From: an uncultured Oscillibacter sp.
GTDB taxonomy: Bacteria > Bacillota > Clostridia > Oscillospirales > Oscillospiraceae
Length of the DNA: 6,962 nucleotides
Assembly (NCBI GenBank): GCA_946183715.1
Contig: CAMHDB010000098.1
Span: 1-6,962, forward strand
Reading direction: 5' to 3'
The notes below the pieces were generated by a model that worked only from the letters and a program-made list of their open reading frames with translations, was not told the DNA's origin and searched no databases. The position numbers and the translations under genes were made by a program. Below, piece after piece: positions 1 to 5,896 of the stretch (the first letter of the stretch is position 1; the number at the start of each line of letters is the position of its first letter).

Positions 1-1176
1 AAGTACAAGCAGGACCAGAACGGCGTCAAATTAGGCCCCGACGAGCACTACGACCAGAACTACCAGTGGGTACAGCGCCTGTTAGAGAATCAGGACGGAG
101 CCGAGCCGGAAGACTATATTCACTCGCTGAAAGTAGACCTTTTCGACGACAAAGTATTCGTTTTCACGCCGAAAGGGGAGGTCATCAGCCTCCCGGCGGG
201 CGCTACCCCCATTGACTACGCCTACGCGATACACTCCGACGTGGGAAACCGTATGGTCAGCGCGACGGTGAATCACAAGATTGTCCCCCTCGACTACGCG
301 CTCAAAAACGGCGACCGCGTGGAAATCCGGACTTCCCCCGCGTCGAAAGGCCCGAGCCGGAACTGGCTGCAGATTGCGAAGTCGAATCAGGCGCGGAGCA
401 AAATCCGGCAGTGGTTCCGGCGCGAGAAGCGCGACGAGAACATTGTCAACGGGCGCGCGGCGTTTGAAGAGGAGTTGAAGCGCTACAATCTCCGCCTGAA
501 GGACGCCACAACGCCCGAGTTTCAGGAAATTCTTCTGAAAAACACGGCGTACCACTCTTTGGAGGAACTCTACGCCGCGATTGGCTACGGGGCGTTCACG
601 GCGCACAAGGCCGCCATGCGCGTGGAGAACGAGTACCGCCGCACGCAGAGGCAGAAGCGCGCGGAAGTACAGCCGGAGACGAAGCCCGGAGAGCCTACGC
701 CGCCCTCCGAACCGGCCCGCACGGAAGACGGGATAGTTGTCGGCGGGCTGAATAACTGCCTTGTAAAGTTCGCGCGCTGTTGCGCCCCGGTGCCCGGGGA
801 CGAAATCCGCGGGTTCATCACGAAGGGCTACGGCGTATCGGTACACCGCGCCGACTGTCCGAACGCGTCGCCGGAGCGGGTGTCGCGGGCCCCCGAACGC
901 TGGGTGAAAGTCTCGTGGGGCAAGAACCTTGAGGAGACGTACCCGGCGGCGGTCGAGGCCATATGCCGCAACCGCCGACACCTGACACTTGACATCGGCT
1001 CCGCGCTGGCCGACACCCTCGCCACGGCGCGCGGGATTCACATCGAAGTCACGGACGAGGAGTTCGCGATTTGCCGTCTGGATTTGCGCGTCAGGAACAA
1101 GGCGGAAGTCGAACAGGTCATGCGGAAGGTCATGCAGGTTTCGGGGGTGCTGGACGTGAAGCGCCCCGCGAAGTGA
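1..1176 (+). CDS. relA: Bifunctional (p)ppGpp synthetase/hydrolase Rel, C-terminal part (5' end outside window)
   Basis: Rel makes and degrades the stringent-response alarmone (p)ppGpp on ribosomes during amino-acid starvation. Frame 1 is open from the first base to TGA at 1174-1176, giving 391 residues. The HD hydrolase and nearly all of the synthetase domain lie upstream. The first codons (KYKQ) look like the end of the synthetase domain. Next comes a TGS domain at about nt 130-340 (VFVFTPKGE, then the PIDYAYAIHSDVGNR region), then a helical linker. The conserved-cysteine/zinc-finger domain at about 760-870 has adjacent Cys codons at 778 and 781, PVPGDEIRGFI, His at 844 and Cys at 856. A C-terminal ACT domain runs from about 895 to the end. 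These regulatory domains bind the ribosome and A-site tRNA in known Rel proteins. They look intact. Whether both enzymatic activities are present cannot be judged here. Firmicutes commonly place dtd directly after rel, as here. Confidence 0.96.
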   Translation, partial: KYKQDQNGVKLGPDEHYDQNYQWVQRLLENQDGAEPEDYIHSLKVDLFDDKVFVFTPKGEVISLPAGATPIDYAYAIHSDVGNRMVSATVNHKIVPLDYALKNGDRVEIRTSPASKGPSRNWLQIAKSNQARSKIRQWFRREKRDENIVNGRAAFEEELKRYNLRLKDATTPEFQEILLKNTAYHSLEELYAAIGYGAFTAHKAAMRVENEYRRTQRQKRAEVQPETKPGEPTPPSEPARTEDGIVVGGLNNCLVKFARCCAPVPGDEIRGFITKGYGVSVHRADCPNASPERVSRAPERWVKVSWGKNLEETYPAAVEAICRNRRHLTLDIGSALADTLATARGIHIEVTDEEFAICRLDLRVRNKAEVEQVMRKVMQVSGVLDVKRPAK

Positions 1177-1195
1177 CACGAAAGGAAGCGGGACT

Positions 1196-1651
1196 ATGCG
1201 GGCAGTGGTGACGCGGGTCACAGGCGCGTCCGTGCGGATTGCCGGGGAGACCGTCGGCGAAATCGGCACCGGATACCTGATTCTTCTGGGCGTCGGCCCG
1301 GGCGACACAAAAGAAACCGCGCGGAAATTGGCCGACAAAATCTGTAATCTGCGGATTTTCGAGGACGAAAACGGGAAAATGAATCGAAATCTTGAACAGG
1401 CCGGGGGCGCGATTCTGACGGTATCGCAGTTCACGCTCTACGCCGACACCTCGTCGCGGCGTCCGGGATTCTCGCGGGCGGCAAAGCCCGAACTCGCACA
1501 GCCCCTTTACGAATACTTTATGCGCTGTTGCCGGGAGCGCGGATTCCGCGTGGAGCACGGGGAGTTCGGCGCGGATATGCAGGTTTCGTCGGTGAACGAC
1601 GGCCCGGTGACGATTCTGCTCGACACCGACGGGGAGGCGATTCCGAAATGA
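1196..1651 (+). CDS. dtd: D-aminoacyl-tRNA deacylase (DTD)
   Basis: DTD hydrolyses D-amino acids (and glycine on tRNA-Ala) mischarged onto tRNA, acting in the cytoplasm as a homodimer. The 151-residue product has the usual family length and begins MRAVVTRVTGASV, the standard N-terminus. Two active-site signatures are visible: SQFTLYADT at residues 77-85 and NDGPVT at 134-139, which contains the Gly-cisPro pair (136-137) that rejects L-amino acids. The ATG at 1196 follows an AAGGAA ribosome binding site near 1182-1187, and 19 bases separate it from the rel stop. The stop overlaps the start of the next gene (ATGA). One oddity is the loop after SQFTLYADT: SSRRPGF is one residue shorter than the usual form, such as ERGMRPSF in E. 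coli. Identity is otherwise clear. Confidence 0.96.
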   Translation: MRAVVTRVTGASVRIAGETVGEIGTGYLILLGVGPGDTKETARKLADKICNLRIFEDENGKMNRNLEQAGGAILTVSQFTLYADTSSRRPGFSRAAKPELAQPLYEYFMRCCRERGFRVEHGEFGADMQVSSVNDGPVTILLDTDGEAIPK

Positions 1652-2268
1652 AAGTACAGTACCTGCAAGTGGGCGAAATCGAGACGAATTGCTATCTGCT
1701 CTGCGACGAGGAAACGCAAACATGCGCGGTCGTCGACCCCGGCGACGAGGCCGCGCGGATTTCGGCGGCGATTCGCCGGAGCGGCTGTACGCCGCGTGTC
1801 GTACTGCTCACCCACGGGCACTACGACCACACGGGGGGCGTCGACGGACTGCGGCGGGAGTACCCCGGAATCACGGTGTACCTGAACCGCGAGGACACCC
1901 CCGGCGCGGGCGCGCCCGAAACGCTGTTCCCGACAGTCCCCGACACGCTGCACTATGCCGAGGGCGACACCGTGCAAGTCGGCGGGCTGACCGTGAAGGT
2001 ACTCCACACCCCGGGGCACTCGAAAGGTTCGGTGTCGCTACTCTGCGGCGACGTGCTGTTCAGCGGCGACACGCTGTTCGCCGGGGACTGCGGGCGTACC
2101 GACCTCTGGGGCGGCGACATGGAGCAAATGTTACGTTCTCTGGGGCGTCTGGGGTTACTCGACGGCGATTTGACGGTCTGTCCGGGGCACATGGAAACGT
2201 CTTCTTTGGAGCTGGAACGGAAGCGCAATCCGTGGTTGCGGCAGGGAATGCGGATGTTGCGGTCATGA
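1648..2268 (+). CDS. Metallo-beta-lactamase-fold hydrolase, glyoxalase II-like (YcbL type)
   Basis: This 206-residue protein is a metal-dependent hydrolase of the glyoxalase II/YcbL-like branch of the metallo-beta-lactamase superfamily. Metal ligands are visible in order: THGHYDH at 55-61 (His56, His58, Asp60, His61), TPGHSKGS with His124, SGDTLF with Asp141, and CPGHM with His181. DTLFAGDCGRTD is typical of this branch. The protein lacks the extra C-terminal substrate-binding domain of full glyoxalase II, so the substrate (S-D-lactoylglutathione or another thioester) is not established. ATG at 1648 was chosen because it overlaps the dtd stop as ATGA, is preceded by GGGGAGG at 1631-1637, and starts exactly at the fold's first strand (MKVQYLQVGEIETNCYLL). 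The frame is open further upstream, but that part lies inside dtd. A gene of this type next to dtd and hemZ recurs in Clostridia. Fold confidence is high; the substrate is unknown. Confidence 0.9.
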   Translation: MKVQYLQVGEIETNCYLLCDEETQTCAVVDPGDEAARISAAIRRSGCTPRVVLLTHGHYDHTGGVDGLRREYPGITVYLNREDTPGAGAPETLFPTVPDTLHYAEGDTVQVGGLTVKVLHTPGHSKGSVSLLCGDVLFSGDTLFAGDCGRTDLWGGDMEQMLRSLGRLGLLDGDLTVCPGHMETSSLELERKRNPWLRQGMRMLRS

Positions 2269-3731
2269 AGCTGGAATTGCGCGGGCATAACGAGCGCTAT
2301 ACCGTAGAGCAAAGCATGCTGAACCTGTTTCCGGGGGAGTTGCCGGAGTACGGGACTGTAACACGGGCGGAGCCTAGCTGGGCCGTCGTGGAACTGTCAG
2401 AGGCGGACGGGCGCGCGGAAATCGCGGTGGAGCTGTCGCGCGGCGGCGAGACCGTGCGGAAAGAGCGCACGGAGCTGTTGTCGGGCACGGACTACGCCCG
2501 GGAAGGGATACGGCGTCGCGGAATCGGGCGTTGCTTCTACGAGGCGGTGGTCGCGCTGACAGGTATGCGTCCGCCGTGGGGCATGCTCAGCGGCGTGAGG
2601 CCCGACAAACTTGTGACGGCGGCATTGCTTTCGGGAAAGAGCGAGGCCGACGCCGTGCGGATGTTGGAGGAAGATTACGCCGTCACGCCTGAACGCGCCG
2701 CGCTGGCGCTGGAAACGGGGCGTATCGCCGCCCGGACGGCCCGAGAGCTTGACAGGCGGGATATCGCGGTGTATGTCGGCGTGCCGTTCTGCCCGACGCG
2801 TTGCGCGTACTGTTCCTTTGTCAGTCAGTCTGTCGAAAAGAGCTTCCGACTGCTGGAGCCGTATGTAGACGCACTAAAAAACGAAATCCGCGCGGGCGGC
2901 GAACTGGCAAGGCGTTTAGGCTTACGCGTGCGCGCGTTCTACATGGGCGGCGGGACGCCCACGACGCTTTCCCCCGGACAGCTTTCCGCCGTGCTGGACG
3001 CCTTCGAGAGCGCGTTCGACACGTCGCGCTGTACGGAAAGAACCGTCGAGGCCGGACGCCCCGACACCATCACGCCGGAGAAAATCGCCGTACTCCGCGC
3101 GCACGGCGTCGGGCGGGTGTCGGTGAACCCGCAGAGCATGGAGGACGCCGTGCTACAGGCAATCGGGCGGCGTCACACGGCGGCGGATGTCGTCCGGGCC
3201 ATGCAACTCGTCGCGGATTTCCCGCACGTCAACATGGACGTTATCGCCGGACTGCCCGCCGATACCCCCGGCGGATTCGCGCGTACTCTCCGGCGCTGTA
3301 TGGACTTCGCCCCCGAAAACCTGACCGTCCACACGCTGGCCCTGAAAAAGGGTAGCCGCGTTTTGACGGAAAGCCTCGCCATTCCCGCCGCCGACGCCGT
3401 GCGCGATATGCTGGATTTCGCCGCCCCCGCCCTGCGTCAAAACGGCTACGCGCCCTACTACCTGTACCGTCAGAAATACATGTCGGGCAGTTTCGAGAAC
3501 ATCGGCTGGGGCAAGCCCGGGACGGAGTGCCTGTACAATATTCTCATGATGTCGGAACTCTGCACAATTCTGTCGTTCGGGGCGGGCGGTTCCACGAAAC
3601 TGGTCGACCGCGACGCCAACCGGATACAGCGCCTGTTTCACCCGAAATACCCGGAGGAGTACATTTCCCGCGCGGCGGGCTCTGACTTTGCGGCAATCGA
3701 GACGTTTTATGACAGGAGGATTTCAACATGA
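2265..3731 (+). CDS. hemZ: Radical SAM protein HemZ (coproporphyrinogen dehydrogenase family)
   Basis: HemZ belongs to the HemN/HemW radical-SAM superfamily and is annotated as oxygen-independent coproporphyrinogen III dehydrogenase of haem synthesis. The 488-residue length matches the family (about 500). An N-terminal region of about 165 residues specific to HemZ precedes VGVPFCPTRCAYCSF. Its Cys176, Cys180 and Cys183 form the CX3CX2C motif that ligates the SAM-binding 4Fe-4S cluster. FYMGGGTPT follows, the usual SAM-contacting glycine motif. GVGRVSVNPQSM and the C-terminal stretch YYLYRQKYMSGSFENIGW, KPGTECLYNI and GAGGSTK are characteristic of HemZ. ATG at 2265 overlaps the previous stop (ATGA) with no clear ribosome binding site near it, so translation is probably coupled. 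The frame is open as far as 1689, but that part falls inside the hydrolase gene. Enzymatic function rests on family annotation: many anaerobes carry hemZ without an obvious haem pathway, so the true substrate may differ. Confidence 0.93.
   Translation: MKLELRGHNERYTVEQSMLNLFPGELPEYGTVTRAEPSWAVVELSEADGRAEIAVELSRGGETVRKERTELLSGTDYAREGIRRRGIGRCFYEAVVALTGMRPPWGMLSGVRPDKLVTAALLSGKSEADAVRMLEEDYAVTPERAALALETGRIAARTARELDRRDIAVYVGVPFCPTRCAYCSFVSQSVEKSFRLLEPYVDALKNEIRAGGELARRLGLRVRAFYMGGGTPTTLSPGQLSAVLDAFESAFDTSRCTERTVEAGRPDTITPEKIAVLRAHGVGRVSVNPQSMEDAVLQAIGRRHTAADVVRAMQLVADFPHVNMDVIAGLPADTPGGFARTLRRCMDFAPENLTVHTLALKKGSRVLTESLAIPAADAVRDMLDFAAPALRQNGYAPYYLYRQKYMSGSFENIGWGKPGTECLYNILMMSELCTILSFGAGGSTKLVDRDANRIQRLFHPKYPEEYISRAAGSDFAAIETFYDRRIST
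3714..3719 (+). promoter_or_regulatory. Strong ribosome binding site AGGAGG inside the end of hemZ
   Basis: A consensus AGGAGG lies eight bases before the ATG at 3728, within the last codons of hemZ. It fixes the start of the zinc-ribbon gene. It allows strong initiation independent of the weakly primed genes upstream. Confidence 0.85.
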
Positions 3732-4129
3732 ACGAGAAATTCTACGCGTTTCTGGACACGGCGAAAAAGACGGCGAAAGAAGTGCGTCACGCGGCGTCGA
3801 GCGTGGGCTATCTGGCGCGCAAGGAGGCCGGGAAGGCCGCTACAAACGCACAGTTGAACGTGCAGATTCTCACCAAACAGCGCGAGATTCAGACGGCCTA
3901 TCAGGAACTCGGCAAGCTCATCTACGACCAGCATGCCGGGAACGACACGGAATCCGGCGCGCTCATGGAGAAGCTGGAAGCGCTGGACGCGCTGCATTTG
4001 GAGGTCGCGGAACTGGAAAAGCAGGTCGGGCGGGTGTCTGTGGTCAAGACTTGTCCGACGTGCGGCGCGGAGCGCAGGGAGGGGGACGCCTACTGCCGGG
4101 TATGCGGCGCAAAGCTGAAAACGGAATAA
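3728..4129 (+). CDS. Small coiled-coil protein with C-terminal zinc ribbon, function unknown
   Basis: I do not recognise a named gene. The 133-residue product is hydrophilic, with no signal peptide or membrane segment. Residues 1-45 are Lys/Ala-rich and probably helical. Residues 46-104 look like a coiled coil (QILTKQREIQTAYQELGKLIYD, then EKLEALDALHLEVAELEKQV), separated by a short acidic linker near 69-78. Residues 109-126 form a zinc ribbon: CPTC, a ten-residue spacer, then CRVC, giving Cys109, Cys112, Cys123 and Cys126. The helical region with an ELGKLIYD-like motif plus a zinc ribbon resembles small uncharacterised Clostridia proteins. ATG at 3728 overlaps the hemZ stop (ATGA) and has a strong AGGAGG, so it is co-transcribed and probably made at a higher level than the genes before it. 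It is the last gene before the repeat-bearing gap. Real coding status is well supported; a role in assembly or nucleic-acid binding would be speculation. Confidence 0.88.
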   Translation: MNEKFYAFLDTAKKTAKEVRHAASSVGYLARKEAGKAATNAQLNVQILTKQREIQTAYQELGKLIYDQHAGNDTESGALMEKLEALDALHLEVAELEKQVGRVSVVKTCPTCGAERREGDAYCRVCGAKLKTE

Positions 4130-4164
4130 TGTCGGTGGCGTCTCCATAAGCTGACAACAGAACC

Positions 4165-4185
4165 GCCCGCGGGCGCGCGGAAAGG
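4165..4185 (+). repeat. Direct repeat copy 1: GC palindrome plus GGAAAGG
   Basis: This is a 21-base unit: GCCCGCGGGC, then GCGCGG, then AAAGG. It matches copy 2 at 4225-4245 in 20 of 21 positions; the difference is G/A at 4177/4237. Here the flanking bases extend the palindrome to 12 bases (4164-4175). It ends in GGAAAGG, like a ribosome binding site, but no start codon follows at useful distance, so this copy looks non-functional for translation. Confidence 0.85.
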
Positions 4186-4224
4186 TACCCCCGGCAAACT
4201 GTCGGAGTGCCCCGGAATCCGAAT

Positions 4225-4245
4225 GCCCGCGGGCGCACGGAAAGG
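4225..4245 (+). repeat. Direct repeat copy 2, supplying the transporter ribosome binding site
   Basis: This is the second copy of the 21-base unit, exactly 60 bases downstream of the first. It carries the 10-base palindrome GCCCGCGGGC at 4225-4234. Its GGAAAGG end, continuing to GGAAAGGG, sits just before the ATG at 4256. The repeat therefore forms the translation leader of the transporter gene and could influence its expression through the self-pairing GC core. Confidence 0.85.
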
Positions 4246-4246
4246 G
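4239..4246 (+). promoter_or_regulatory. Ribosome binding site GGAAAGGG deciding the transporter start
   Basis: GGAAAGGG ends nine bases before the ATG at 4256. An in-frame ATG at 4223 also exists, but it lies inside the repeat boundary and would add only MPAGARKGNRN, which the repeat encodes and which is unlike the family N-terminus. The later ATG is preferred. Confidence 0.75.
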
Positions 4247-4255
4247 AATCGCAAC

Positions 4256-5872
4256 ATGGCAGGACCGAAAAAGCAGTCATTTTTAGGCGGCGCGGCGGTA
4301 TTGGCGGGCGCGGCGCTGGTGGTCAAGCTGATTGGCGCGGCCTACAAAATCCCGCTCAACAACATTCTCGGCGCGGTCGGCAAGACCTACTTTAATACCG
4401 CCTATTATATCTATAACGTACTTCTCACCATCTCCACGGCGGGACTGCCGCTGGCAATCTCGCGCCTGACCAGTCAGGCCTACGCACAGGGCCGGGAGAA
4501 TCAGAAACGCAAACTCTTTCAAGTCGCCTTGCGGATGTTCTTTATCCTCGGGCTGGTCGGCTCGGTATTCATGTTTACGCGCGCGGGCTGGCTCGCGGCG
4601 CGCCTCAATAACCCTATGGCGCGCTTGCCCGTCCGGGCACTGGCCCCGGCGGTCTTCTGCGTGTGCCTGCTGGCCTGTATGCGCGGCTACACGCAGGGAC
4701 AGGGCAACATGACGCCTACGGCGGCCTCCCAGATTCTGGAAGCCATGTGCAAAGTCTTCATCGGCCTCCCGTGCGCGTGGTACGTCATTCACCTCGGGTT
4801 CGGACTCGACGCCGGAGCGGCGGGCGCGATTCTCGGCGTCACCGTCGGTACGGTGCTCTCCATGTGCTTCCTGATACTCTACCTCGTCCGGCACAGAAGT
4901 CACGAAACCGCCTCGGATGTCCCGGACAGCGGCGGCGCAATCCTGAAAAGTATCCTCGTCATCGGAATCCCCATTACGCTCAGCAACTCCGCCATGAGTA
5001 TCATTAACATCGTCGACACGACGGTCGTCATGGGGCGTCTGCAAGCGGGGTTACACTTCACGGAGGAACAGGCCGCCGCCCTCAACGGGCAGTACGGGTT
5101 CGCGATGGACATGATAAACATGGTCGTGGCGTTCGCGTACCCGGTGACGATGAGTTTATTACCGACGGCCTCGGCGGCGCTGGCGCGGCGCGATACCGCG
5201 GAAGTAGACCGGATTATCTCCACGGCCTTCCGCGTGATTGTGGTACTCGCCCTCCCGGCGGGAATCGGGCTTTCGGCACTGTCAACGCCCATCATGCGCG
5301 TGATTCTCCCCGCACAGCCCAGCGCGGCACTCGCGGCGGGGCCTCATTTGCGGATACTCGGCTTCGCCTGCGTGCTGATATTCCTGATGATTCTGACTAA
5401 CGCCATTCTGCAAACCTACGGGCGGGAGCTGATTCCTATTTTCACGGTCGTGGCGGGCGGAATCACGAAAGTGACCATGAACTATTTCCTCGTGGGCACG
5501 CCGGACATCAACATCAAGGGCGCGCCGATTTCGACGCTCTGCTGTTATACCGTGATTGTCACGCTCAACCTGATATTCGTCTGGGTCTACTCGCCGGAGA
5601 AGCCGCGCTACGCGGCGCTGTTCCTGAAGCCGCTGGCGGCGTCGGCGCTGATGGGCGGCGCGGTGTGGGCAGCTTACGGGTTCCTCTCGCGCCTGCTTTC
5701 GGGCGGCGGGGCGGTCTCGTTCGGGCAGAACGCTATTTGCACGTTCCTGTCGATTGGCGCGGGGGCGCTCGTCTACGGCGTACTCATTATCGCGCTCGGG
5801 ATTCTCCGCGCCGCCGACCTGCGCGGCATTCCGCACGGACAGACAATCATCCGTATACTGCGACTGCGATAA
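4256..5872 (+). CDS. SpoVB/YabM/MurJ-type polysaccharide or lipid-intermediate transporter
   Basis: This is a 538-residue polytopic membrane protein of the MOP/MATE-like superfamily, the branch containing SpoVB, YabM and the lipid II flippase MurJ (YtgP). Hydrophobic segments recur over the whole length, consistent with about 14 membrane helices. The N-terminus (FLGGAAVLAGAALVVKLIGAAYKIPL) is the typical first helix followed by the Ile-Pro-Leu motif, and YYIYNVLLTISTAGLPLAISRL matches the second conserved block. RGYTQGQGNMTPTAASQ at about residues 143-159 is the family's signature loop. The final residues (IIRILRLR) form a short basic tail. It presumably flips undecaprenyl-linked wall or spore-cortex precursors across the membrane, but substrate cannot be told from sequence. 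Position just before mazG matches yabM-yabN of B. subtilis, so YabM-like is my preferred reading, though MurJ-like is possible. The ribosome binding site is embedded in a repeat; only 24 bases separate it from mazG. Confidence 0.9.
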   Translation: MAGPKKQSFLGGAAVLAGAALVVKLIGAAYKIPLNNILGAVGKTYFNTAYYIYNVLLTISTAGLPLAISRLTSQAYAQGRENQKRKLFQVALRMFFILGLVGSVFMFTRAGWLAARLNNPMARLPVRALAPAVFCVCLLACMRGYTQGQGNMTPTAASQILEAMCKVFIGLPCAWYVIHLGFGLDAGAAGAILGVTVGTVLSMCFLILYLVRHRSHETASDVPDSGGAILKSILVIGIPITLSNSAMSIINIVDTTVVMGRLQAGLHFTEEQAAALNGQYGFAMDMINMVVAFAYPVTMSLLPTASAALARRDTAEVDRIISTAFRVIVVLALPAGIGLSALSTPIMRVILPAQPSAALAAGPHLRILGFACVLIFLMILTNAILQTYGRELIPIFTVVAGGITKVTMNYFLVGTPDINIKGAPISTLCCYTVIVTLNLIFVWVYSPEKPRYAALFLKPLAASALMGGAVWAAYGFLSRLLSGGGAVSFGQNAICTFLSIGAGALVYGVLIIALGILRAADLRGIPHGQTIIRILRLR

Positions 5873-5896
5873 ATCACTTGCAAAAGGGGACAGAAT

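Larger units (their letters stand above)
4130..4255 (+). other. Intergenic gap with paired repeats, no clear promoter or terminator
   Basis: This 126-base gap is the longest non-coding stretch in the window. It contains two 21-base direct repeats 60 bases apart, described separately. I see no stem-loop followed by a T-run, so no intrinsic terminator is evident. CTGACA at 4151-4156 resembles a -35 box, but the expected -10 position is GC-only. Whether the two gene blocks form one transcript cannot be decided from the sequence. Confidence 0.7.

Noticed and set aside
82..1434. A 450-codon open frame on the minus strand opposite rel and dtd
   Set aside because: It is Arg/Val/Ala-rich with no recognisable domain and lies opposite two clearly coding genes. 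Long antisense frames are expected in GC-rich DNA with strong third-position G/C bias.
1528..1647. Earlier start for the hydrolase at 1528
   Set aside because: The added residues lie inside dtd and are not part of the metallo-beta-lactamase fold. ATG at 1648 has a GGGGAGG site upstream and begins at the first strand.
1689..2264. N-terminal extension of hemZ
   Set aside because: The frame is open but overlaps the hydrolase coding region, is Arg-rich and unlike HemZ. The ATG at 2265 fits the family length and the ATGA overlap.
2801..3355. A 184-codon plus-strand frame inside hemZ
   Set aside because: It is an Arg-rich shadow of the hemZ frame, with no domain and no ribosome binding site.
4167..4180. 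CCGCG-GGCG-CGCGG hairpin as a transcription terminator after the zinc-ribbon gene
   Set aside because: The stem is only five base pairs and is followed by AAAGG, not a T-run. The equivalent in copy 2 has a mismatch in the stem.
4151..4180. Promoter with CTGACA as -35 box
   Set aside because: The expected -10 region is GC-only, with no TATAAT-like sequence at 16-18 bases spacing.
4283..5044. Long minus-strand frames opposite the transporter (4283-5044) and at 5282-6004 and 6107-6562
   Set aside because: Their compositions are low-complexity charged (many Asp, Arg, Gln, Glu) mirrors of hydrophobic or acidic sense proteins. They have no convincing ribosome binding sites or motifs.
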